From contig OZ037833.1 of assembly GCA_964035575.1 (NCBI GenBank), forward strand, positions 1,612,001-1,676,000: a stretch of 64,000 bases of DNA, written 5' to 3'. Below the pieces are notes generated by a model. It did not search any database. It worked only from the letters and a program-made list of their open reading frames with translations, and had not been told where the DNA came from. The DNA comes from Rhynchopus sp. YZ270_cl-10. Lineage: Eukaryota > Euglenozoa > Diplonemea > Diplonemida > Diplonemidae. Position numbers and translations under genes: made by a program. The stretch's first letter is position 1, and the number at the start of each line of letters is the position of its first letter. Shown here one piece after another: positions 52,358 through 59,951 of the stretch.

Positions 52358-52466
52358 CAAAGAGAGGTTAGAGCTGACCCACTGGGTCTCCTTACACAAG
52401 AGAAGTCTTGATTAGACTCGCGTTGCAATCATTTTTTTTGGTACCAACTTCACAAAAGCTCCTACC

Positions 52467-54266
52467 CTACCCTTCGGTGTCAACCTGTTCATTAAGATCT
52501 TCGTTTATGTCTGGGAGTGAGGCAGGGATGTCGCTGGTGTGGGAGGTGATTTCTATTGGGGGGACGAGGGGGTGGGCGGAGGGGCTTTCTGCAGCGCTTT
52601 GTGCGGTGGAGAGCACGCTTTGTTTGCGCGCAGCGCTGTGTGCTTCAGATTCTGGAGATGATTCTGGTGCATCTGGCGTGTCGGGGACCTCCGGAGGGTC
52701 GTCTTGCGAGGCAATCTCATCAAGCGTATCTGTCATAGGGAAGTCACCTAGGTCGTCGTGACTCTCCTGTCTCCTCCCAACGAACGCTTCGATGTCTGCC
52801 TCAAGATTTGCTGGATCCGCAAAACGCAGGTTCACATCATTCATATCATTCACATCACCCGCAGTCGTTGCAAACGAGGTGTTCACATTGGTCGACGGCA
52901 GCCTCAGCAACAACCTTGCTTCGCGGTTGTCGTCCTCCTTTTCGCATGTTTCAGGCAAGAAGGAGGACCGAGGCGCGTAGTCATCATATGCGTCGGCACA
53001 GTTCCCAGAGACAGCAAGCTTTGGGTCGGTGTTGAAGGTGCGCTCTGCAGTCACCTCCTGCGAGTTATCCCCCGTCTCCACCCCTATGCGTCGTGTCTCG
53101 TCCCACGCTTCCTCCTCTGCGGACACAGCAGAGGTGGCACCGTGCTCCCGAGAGGTGCAGGACTGTCCGTTAGAAGGGCTGCACTGCACGGAGCCATGCG
53201 TCGCGTGAGAGTCGGTCACCTTTGTGTCAGAAAAGTCGTGCCCCGGCTGTGTCGGGTCGAGGTAGAGCTGTGTATTGGTCGGGTCGATTTCAACGTCAAT
53301 CTCCGCCAAAGCGTCCAAAGCAGCTGACGCCGCAGAGGACCCATAGGTGACGTGGGAAGAGCCGTGCATGTTGACAGAGAGGTTGAGTGAGGGGACCGGT
53401 GGTGGTGATGCAGGTGGGGTAGGGTTGGCTTGGTGTGCGGTGATGGGTGCTGGGCCCAGGGCGATGGAGACGCTGTCGTGTGTGGCAAGCTGTGCGGTGG
53501 TGTCGCCTTGGAGCTTGCAGCGCACCTTGGCAATGAGGCCACCTTCGATCTCGTTGTCACGCAGGTCAAGAAAGCTGAGGTGTGCGACACGCCCTGCCTC
53601 GGGCCCAAGCACCTCCTCGACAGCCGCCTCGGTCACAAGCTTGATGCGGTTGCCGCCCAAACGCAGGTCCGACAGCGAGGTGCTCCGCTCTGCGGCAGAG
53701 ACGAGAAGTGTGAAGCCCTCGTTGCCTATTCGGTTTGCAGACAGGTTGCACATCTGCAGTGCAGTGTTGTCCATGATTGTGCAAATATGTGACGCGCCCA
53801 CATCACTGATGCGGTTGCCTGAAGAGGTGGTGGTGAAAGACATGAGTGTGCTGAGAGTGTCGTGGTGCATACCTGTCAACACCAACGTCTGCAGAGCCAT
53901 GTTCCCGTGCAAACCTTCGCAGAGTTCCGCAAGCAGCTCGTCATTCAGGCCGCACCAATTCAAAGTGACGGAGCGGAGCTGAGGGTTAGCAGAGAGAACT
54001 GCACTGAGGCGGGTTACGTGCGCGGGGCTGTGAGGGGGAGGGGAGGTGGGAGGATGTTCAGTCTTCATCGACACCACGGAGATGATAATTAGTATAACCT
54101 TGTCGTTTGTTGTGTTGGCAAGCTATCCGCGAAAAAGAGGGGAGGTGGTGGGCGAATACCTTAACTTCATGCCACTGAGGTTAGCTTCTGTAGCGTCCCC
54201 ACGCTCTGTTTCCAGCTGCTCCATGTTTGATGATGCTGCATCCCCTGCAGAGCAGCATGCCCCCAT
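52467..54266 (-). CDS. Leucine-rich-repeat protein with an N-terminal acylation signal, three exons
   Basis: Exons 54266-54160, 54027-53873 and 53818-52467 give 537 residues. The introns are 132 nt (donor GTATTC, a TACTAAT branch-like site, CTCACAG acceptor) and 54 nt (GTATGC to TTCAG); LRR spacing is restored only when both are removed. The start MGACCSAGDAASSN has Gly2 and Cys4/Cys5, the standard pattern for N-myristoylation plus palmitoylation, so membrane attachment is expected. Residues about 30-210 are ribonuclease-inhibitor-like LRRs (LRSVTLNWCGLNDELL, LQTLVLTGNRISDVGA, LSDLRLGGNRIK, LSFLDLRDNEIEG). The rest is acidic, disordered and Ser/Thr-rich. It probably acts as a membrane-bound adaptor; the partner is unknown. 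Confidence 0.82.
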
Positions 54267-55148
54267 GGTGTGGAGCACTTTCCTGGAGGTAAATATGTGG
54301 ATAGAGTATTGCGGCAGGGAAGAGTTTGACTTCTTCAAAAGCCCTCACATGACAGCACCTTGGCACATGACCGGTACACCAAGGACGAAACGTTGAAACA
54401 CGGATATACCTCACGGACACATCTTCAAAGAGATGATAGGGTTGATGCGGGCACACCCTCTTGACTGACCCACTGTCCAAGACCAGACCCTAGATGAAAG
54501 CAGGGAGTTGCGCGGTTTAAGGAAATGTACCACCTTCAGAACACAAAGAATAAGCAAAGAGATGGGTAGGGGGTGGTGTTTGCTTTCTTCATTGAACTTT
54601 TGATGTTTTTTTTTTACCTTTTTTTTGAAAACCTAACAAAACAACTTTGGCTAGGACCACAAAGCACAGGTGGTATGAGGGTTGTTGATGGAGGGCAGTA
54701 ACGTAAACCACCCCGGTGAAGAATGAATGTACCTCACGAGAGAATACGAGACGGGATGGGGGGGGGAGAGAGGCACATTCATCTTTGAACTGAGTGGAAG
54801 TTGATTCGCGTCTTTTGGACTACAACACTTTTCTGTGAATAGTGTCAATCTCACCGCAAAAAGGAAAAGATTTGGCAGATGACTCTACACACAGTGAGCC
54901 TCCTCTTTAAACACGTCAACGTGCAAACACCTCATATTTTTTTTTTTTTGTCACTGAAGAGAGCCGCTCATTAGAGCGGATGCATTCCTCGATGTGCACA
55001 AGAACGTTTGCTTTTTGCTTTATAAATCGTGAGACTACTCCCATTCTGTTTATCCTGATTTTTGTTTTCTTTTCTGTTGCAAACGCGCTGAACATTGAGC
55101 CACACCAATCCCCAATAAAAATACTAAAACATTCATTTCCCCCCCTAC
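54267..55148. other. Spacer with degraded hairpins
   Basis: Just upstream of the LRR start is a TTACCTCCAG acceptor. Further on are E-like (about 54328-54364), B-like (54400-54428, 54720-54760) and A/C-like (54860-54935) fragments, and a GCCGCTC/GAGCGG hairpin near 54963-54980. No gene. Confidence 0.5.
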
Positions 55149-55706
55149 CTACATATCCATAAACCAGTCAATCAATGCACAGAACCCAGCTCCCGCAGAC
55201 GCACCTGTATTTTGGAGATTATTTTTTATACTAAAAACATACATAACGGCCCACAAATGGTATGGCGTTAGCCAGAAGGGGGTTGATATGAGGTTTTCGT
55301 GAACACCGGTTATGTGAATAGGGGAAAAGGGCATACCGAGTAATGCTGTTGGCGGTCCTCCGAAACGGTAGCCTTGCACAGCGCCGATTGTACCTCCTGC
55401 TATGCCGGCGTTTTTCCAGTCATGCCGTCCTCTTCTTTTTTCCAACACAGTTTCGAACCCACTGAAGAAGAACCCAAACACCGCAAACCCCTTGCCCATT
55501 TTGAGGGAGCTGCGCCCCGCACGGCGCCAGAACTCCCGCACACCAACGTTGTCGGTCTGGCTCCCCCCGAGCATCATACCGAACACAGAAAACCCTGCCC
55601 CCATCACGTACCCACCCAAGTACGCCATCACAGAACGCGCCGCACACGAGTCCATCACCATCTCCATCGCTTTTTCCTGTTCGCTCCGTCCAGCATCTAG
55701 ATCCAT
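55149..55706 (-). CDS. TIM22: TIM22, mitochondrial inner-membrane carrier translocase channel, two exons
   Basis: Exons 55706-55337 and 55204-55149 give 141 residues. The 132-nt intron (GTATGC to TACAG) was placed because the unspliced frame departs from the family after PTALLG, whereas the spliced protein continues GASAGAGFCALIDWFMDM. Tim17/22/23 landmarks: a first helix YLGGYVMGAGFSVFGMML, GKGFAVFGFFFSGFETVLEK, then RRGRHDWKNAGIAGG and AVQGYRFGGPPTALLG. The product forms the TIM22 complex pore that inserts metabolite carriers into the inner membrane. An ideal pyrimidine tract ending TGCTACAG is at 55761-55815. Confidence 0.88.
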   Translation of the reverse strand: MDLDAGRSEQEKAMEMVMDSCAARSVMAYLGGYVMGAGFSVFGMMLGGSQTDNVGVREFWRRAGRSSLKMGKGFAVFGFFFSGFETVLEKRRGRHDWKNAGIAGGTIGAVQGYRFGGPPTALLGMPFSPIHITGVHENLISTPFWLTPYHLWAVMYVFSIKNNLQNTGASAGAGFCALIDWFMDM

Positions 55707-55760
55707 CGTTCCTTCGCTACAACCCTATTGTTGAAATTGTCGTTCTTTGTGTGGTGATGT

Positions 55761-55815
55761 CTGTAGCAATAAAGGTAAGGGAAGAGAGAGAAAGAGAGAG
55801 AGAGTGGGGGGGGGC
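55761..55815 (-). promoter_or_regulatory. Putative trans-splice acceptor of TIM22
   Basis: Minus strand: CTCTCTCTTTCTCTCTC then TTCCCTTACCTTTATTGCTACAG, 55 nt before the ATG. Confidence 0.65.
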
Positions 55816-56048
55816 GAAGACATATAAAAAATGAAGATTTTTTTGGGGAATTTTGGTGTACATTTTTTTTTGTGCGGCAACATCAAATGAAGAGAGACAG
55901 AATGTCATTGGCTATTGCATTTGAAATTGTTATACTTTTCTCGAAAAAAAAAAACGGTTTTTTTCTTGTGTAAAAAACTGCACACCCCCCCACACCCCAA
56001 AAAAAGGCAAGGATACATACGGACGGTCCATCCCGTCACTAAAGAAGA

Positions 56049-56091
56049 AAAGTTGTAAGAATGAATGTGTCTCTTTGTGCACACACATTTG
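56049..56091 (-). repeat. Hairpin repeat, family B
   Basis: AAGTTGTAAGAATGAATGTG, TCTCTTTGTGC, ACACACATTTGG. Confidence 0.65.
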
Positions 56092-56099
56092 GAGAAGCG

Positions 56100-56154
56100 A
56101 AGTTGAACGTACAAATGCCTTTGCGTCACCGTTCATCGGCGGACGCAGGCACTT
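56100..56154 (-). repeat. Hairpin repeat, family C, long loop
   Basis: AAGTTGAACGTACAAATGCC, TTTGCGTCACCGTTCATC, GGCGGACGCAGGCACTT. Nine bases after the family B copy. Confidence 0.65.
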
Positions 56155-56554
56155 AACAGAAATGATGTAGCAGGTGTTCTTGCTGAAGATCACCTGCCGC
56201 TAAACAGAGCAAGGCTCTGTACTGAAATGTCATCCGACGGATGCCATCCAGAGGTGCTGAGAACGACAAAACAGCATATCACACCCCTAAGAGTGGCGTT
56301 GAGAACGCTGGTGTGTGTGTTTTTTTTTTGTATTTTTTGGTTCCAGGAATCCTTGGAACACCATTCTCAGGAAGAAAAAAAAATTGCTCAAAAAACTTGA
56401 AATATACCGGAACAGAAAAACTAAAGAGAATCATCGAAAAGATTGAGTGGTCCTCGCGGGCGCACCTATTTCAAGAAAAAAAACACACGTCGTTTGACCC
56501 GATGTGTGCTGGCAAAACCTCATAAAAGACTCATCATTTTTTTTTCCCTCTTTT

Positions 56555-56619
56555 TTGTTGTGTCGACAATCACCTGTTAATGCAGGATCTGTACTCAATG
56601 GCGCCCGAAGGTTATTGTA
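56555..56619 (-). repeat. Dispersed repeat, family D
   Basis: TTTTGTTGTGTCGACAATC, ACCTGTTAATGCAGG, ATCTGTACTCAATGGCGCC, GAAGGTTATTGTA. Confidence 0.8.
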
Positions 56620-56699
56620 TTTTTTTTTTTTTTTTTTTGCGGAAAAATTATTTTTTTGAAGGCAGGAACGTTACAGATTGAGAGCCACCTTTTTTTGCT

Positions 56700-56927
56700 T
56701 CAGCATATATTATCAAGGCTGTCACCATTGGCTACTCCTTCACTTGCCCTGCCTGTGAAGTTGACTCCTTTGTGGAGAAGCTCGATGACGTCTTTGACTG
56801 CAGGGAAACAGGCACGGACTGAATTGAGCAGGATGTAGAGCGAGGCACAGAAGGTGGAGACGGGGAACGCAATGAACCACCAGATGAACAGCCAGATCGC
56901 CTGCCGCATCACCTTGGTGCTGCTCAT
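56700..56927 (-). CDS. Tiny one-pass membrane protein, paralogue of the gene at 58093
   Basis: The product is 75 residues. MSSTKVMRQAIW is followed by a hydrophobic helix (LFIWWFIAFPVSTFCASLYI), then LLNSVRACFPAV and the conserved tail ELLHKGVNFTGRASEGVANG, ending NIC. The same layout in the neighbouring gene, with about 45% identity by eye, supports it as real. An acceptor (CCCAAAG after a CT-rich tract) is 9 nt before the ATG. It resembles small membrane proteins of unknown function known from animals and protists; the role is not known. Confidence 0.8.
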   Translation of the reverse strand: MSSTKVMRQAIWLFIWWFIAFPVSTFCASLYILLNSVRACFPAVKDVIELLHKGVNFTGRASEGVANGDSLDNIC

Positions 56928-57055
56928 GGTGAAACCTTTGGGTAGAGAACGAGAAAAGAGAAAAGAGAGCTTGGTGTGTAAGTAGCTGTGAAATAAGGGG
57001 TAACGGGGAATTAGTGTTCGATTCCGGAGAGGGAGCCTGAGAAACGTCTACCACA

Positions 57056-57121
57056 TGGTGTGGCTGACGACCCCAAATAGCAGAAAATAGCAGAAAATAG
57101 CACCCCCTTTCAGCCACACCA
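57056..57121. mobile_element. MITE-like element, copy 2
   Basis: GGTGTGGCTGACGACCCC and CCCCCTTTCAGCCACACC ends are inverted repeats; ACAT flanks both sides. The interior has AAATAGCAG repeats, shorter than in copy 1. Confidence 0.75.
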
Positions 57122-57588
57122 CATCTAAGGATGGCAGCAGGCGCAAATTTTCAGGATAAATCAAATAGCAAAGCTAGAGAGAACAGAGAAGCGCAGCTCG
57201 GGGGAGGGAAAAAAGTTTGCTTTTTTTTATTGACAATCTGAAAACCAGATCAGCCACCACAGCCTTGTCTCCCGTATCTCCGTTTTTTTTTTCTTCTTCA
57301 GAATACCGTTTTTATGTGGTACCGTTGTTTCAAATCTTTGGGGGGGGCAAATACATGAGAGGGGGTTTTGGCTGTTGGGTAAATCTGTTTACGATTTTGT
57401 TCGATTTAGGGCACGTGTGGTGTCAAAACCTACCCAAAAAAAAAGGGTGGTTGGTTGTGTTACGCAGATTTGCATCTGTCACAATGGCATCAAGATGTTA
57501 TATGAGGCTGACATTCTTTTCAAAGAAAGAAAGTGAAGGTGCACAAGTGGCAACTACACTATTCCAACAGTGTATCAAAAATAAAAGA

Positions 57589-57633
57589 AAAGTTTATAAG
57601 ATGATCCTAAGCCTCTCGTGCTTAGTCACCTTT
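57589..57633 (-). repeat. Hairpin repeat, family A, consensus
   Basis: AAAGTTTATAAGATGATCC, TAAG, CCTCTCGTG core, CTTAGTCACCTTT. Confidence 0.8.
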
Positions 57634-57700
57634 TAAAATAAACGTTATAAGACGTAGATACAGTGGAGTCTGTTGCACTGAGTTAAAAAAAAAACACAGA

Positions 57701-57749
57701 AAAGTTTGTGAGATGAACCTAAGCCTGAGACTCACTGCTTAGGCATCTC
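57701..57749 (-). repeat. Hairpin repeat, family A, extended stem
   Basis: AAAGTTTGTGAGATGAACC, TAAGCCTGAGACTCACTGC, TTAGGCATCTC. The stem is lengthened to CCTAAGC/GCTTAGG. Confidence 0.7.
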
Positions 57750-57810
57750 TGGAAACGTTGATAAAAGAGAGAGAAAAAAAACCAAAGCAATCTGAGAACA
57801 AAAAAAAAAC

Positions 57811-57846
57811 GAGATGAACCTAAACCTCTCTGTGCTTAGTCACCTA
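57811..57846 (-). repeat. Hairpin repeat, family A
   Basis: GAGATGAACC, TAAACCTCTCTGTG, CTTAGTCACCTA. Confidence 0.65.
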
Positions 57847-58092
57847 AAGTATAGTGAATGCTCCCATCTAAAAAACGTTTTGTACCCGAGAATCGGGCGT
57901 GGCGAAAAGATGCGTTTGGAGGGGAGAATGTTGAAAAAAAAGGGTTGTTCTTGCTGGGTTGCTTTAAAAAAAAAAAAAATACAATATTCGCAAAAGCTCG
58001 TACTATTTTGGGGGGGAATTTGTAACTTCAATAGGTCAACTAATTTTGTTCTCGGATTTCACCCCTTTTTTAATCATATATCGGTGCAAATT

Positions 58093-58305
58093 TTAGCAGA
58101 TGTTAGATCCGCTGACGACACCATCGCTTGCAGTGCCGGTAAAGTTGACGCCTTTATGCAGGCATTCGACTGCAGGCTTCACACATGTACAGCACGCCCT
58201 GAACGCATTGCAGAAAATGTAGAAGCAAGAGCAAAACCCAGCCACCGGCCACGAGATGAAGAACCAGATCAGGAACCAAAGAATCTGCTTCACAATCTTC
58301 GCCAT
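58093..58305 (-). CDS. Tiny one-pass membrane protein, paralogue of the gene at 56700
   Basis: The product is 70 residues beginning MAKIVKQILW; the open frame extends further upstream but the paralogue and an AACCAG acceptor about 40 nt upstream support this Met. Hydrophobic helix FLIWFFISWPVAGFCSCFYI, then FCNAFRACCTCVKPAVECL and HKGVNFTGTASDGVVSG, ending NIC. Seven cysteines lie in or next to the membrane segment, more than in the paralogue. A tandem duplication with about 1.2 kb of repeat-rich spacer is the simple explanation. Confidence 0.8.
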   Translation of the reverse strand: MAKIVKQILWFLIWFFISWPVAGFCSCFYIFCNAFRACCTCVKPAVECLHKGVNFTGTASDGVVSGSNIC

Positions 58306-58939
58306 TTTGTGTGTGTAAAGAAGTGGAAAGGGAGGAGTCTGGTTAGGGAAAATTGAGGGAAATGTGTGAAAAATATGACTTTGACCCGAGTTTAGGTGTT
58401 TGGCGGTTTGCTTGGCGGTGTTGGGCGGTGTTTTGTCGGAAGTTGCTGCCGGGCCAAAAATGAGGTACACTGTTGTAAACATGAGAGGGGGAAATGGAAT
58501 GGGTAGTGTTGCCTTTCTTTTTTGTGTTACTTCTGGTTTCGTTCTCCGAAATATGCATTGTTTTTTTTAAATGGTATTAGAGTCTCGCATGGCGACTATG
58601 AGGACCAAGCAGACCCACCGACCCTCCAGAATGCCCATATAGCACCCTATATAGCACAATCTGTCTGAGACGACATAACGTTTTCATTTGTTTGGTTATT
58701 TTATGTTCAAAAAAAATGTTAGTTTTTTTCGGTGATTTTTAGGTGATACTTCTTTGATTTTTGCATTAGTGGGGGAAAAGAAAAGAAAATCTTTAAAACA
58801 ATAAAGAAAACGGAAAAGACACAAAAGAGAGAACACAAACAGACACTCAGTTTTTTTTATTTTTTGTTGTATCGAACAATACCCTGTCCTAAGACGGGTT
58901 ATGCCACACAACATCGCATGGTCAAAATGAAAGAAACCG

Positions 58940-58980
58940 ATTTCTAAGATGAACCTAAGCCTCTCGTGCTTAGTCACCTA
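58940..58980 (-). repeat. Hairpin repeat, family A, consensus
   Basis: GATTTCTAAGATGAACC, TAAG, CCTCTCGTG core, CTTAGTCACCTA. Confidence 0.8.
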
Positions 58981-59098
58981 TTGAATTTCAAAAGGTACAT
59001 ATTTTTGCCAGGGGGGAATATTTTTTTTTTGTAGGGTCCCCCCACCCTCCGCGCTCCGTCAAGGAATATAGCGACCCTTTTGCAGAAAACAAATAAAA

Positions 59099-59138
59099 CT
59101 TGGAAGATGAATGTACCTAATGTACACACACACACATA
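59099..59138 (-). repeat. Hairpin repeat, family B (linked to family G)
   Basis: CTTGGAAGATGAATGTACC, TAATGTACACACACACACA. The G repeat begins 8 bp later. Confidence 0.65.
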
Positions 59139-59145
59139 ATGGGGC

Positions 59146-59183
59146 CATATTCTGCGCAAGAATTACCCCTATTAGTTATCAAA
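59146..59183. repeat. 38-bp exact repeat (family G), copy 2
   Basis: Identical to 51071-51108. Confidence 0.9.
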
Positions 59184-59951
59184 CATACACACATCTTGGA
59201 CACAAAGAGAGAGAGAGAGAAGCATAGCATCAAAAAGAACCAAAAAAAAAATGTCACGCTTTAAAAAAGACAAAATGGGCACATAACATTCTGAACGAGA
59301 AATACCACTGATTTTCCATTTAAATAATTGGAACAGTATCGACTGCTTCTACCCCCCTCCCAACAGAAAGGGGGGGAGGGATTTAATCGGACAAAAAAAA
59401 GTGTTTTCATTTTCTAGAGAAACGAAAATAGGTCAAGAAACTTTTCCCAGAAGGGGGAGGGGGAATCATATATTATAGTTCTTTCAGAAGTCTGCTAAGG
59501 GTGCGACAGGTGCAGCAGGAGGGAGGGGGGGGTGATCAGGGACCAAGCGGGATTGCCAAAAAAGGGAGGGAGGGTTGCATCACCCTGTATCCGTTCTCTG
59601 TTTGCGCCACCTACCCGATCCATACCCGGCCTTTATTGCTTTATTTATATTTATTTTTGAAATCAGTGAAAACACGATGCAACAGAAGAATAGCTAGAAA
59701 TGGGAGTTCCTCTCAGCACCACGTCATGTTGCTTGTCGACATACGCTGGCCGGGGCTTTCTCTCTCACCCTCCGTTTCTCTATTGATAACGTGTCACTCT
59801 TTTTAAGATATCCGGTCGTCATTAATACCTCCGACTGACCCATTGATGCCAACCCCGGATGCAAGCGTAAAAAAAAAAAAATACCAAAAGGTACCCTTAG
59901 TGTCGTCTCTCTCTTTCTAATCATCTTCATTTTCAAAGTTTATTCCCCCCT

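Larger units (their letters stand above)
49161..52466. other. Gene-free interval of 3.3 kb with dense repeats
   Basis: No gene is supported. It contains A hairpins (49646-49682, 50017-50055, a weak one near 50118-50156, 50598-50632, 50806-50853), C at 49722-49766 and about 50870-50915, E at 50651-50700, B at 51021-51052, about 51607-51640 and 52317-52357, the MITE-like element at 50373-50450 and a strong hairpin at 50248-50280. An (AC/GGT) tract lies near 49310-49330. Confidence 0.6.
55707..56699. other. Spacer with adjacent B and C hairpins and a D repeat
   Basis: After the TIM22 acceptor tract come B (56049-56091), C (56100-56154), a GCAGGTG/CACCTGC inverted pair near 56168-56196 and D (56555-56619), the last about 80 bp past the stop of the next gene. 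No gene. Confidence 0.6.
56928..58092. other. Spacer with a MITE and three A hairpins
   Basis: It holds MITE copy 2 (57056-57121) and three family A hairpins in a 260-bp cluster (57589-57633, 57701-57749, 57811-57846). No gene. Confidence 0.65.
58306..59951. other. Gene-free spacer
   Basis: It contains an A hairpin at 58940-58980, B (59099-59138) linked to the second exact 38-bp G copy (59146-59183), and AT-rich sequence. No gene. Confidence 0.6.

Noticed and set aside
54123-54338. Separate 71-residue gene upstream of the LRR protein
   Set aside because: The MGACCS part is exon 1 of the LRR gene; the upstream and downstream parts are untranslated or intronic.
57589-57633. tRNA-derived SINE interpretation of the hairpins
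   Set aside because: No A/B promoter boxes, under 50 bp long, and the A-rich side is at the wrong end for a poly(A) tail in the transcribed sense.
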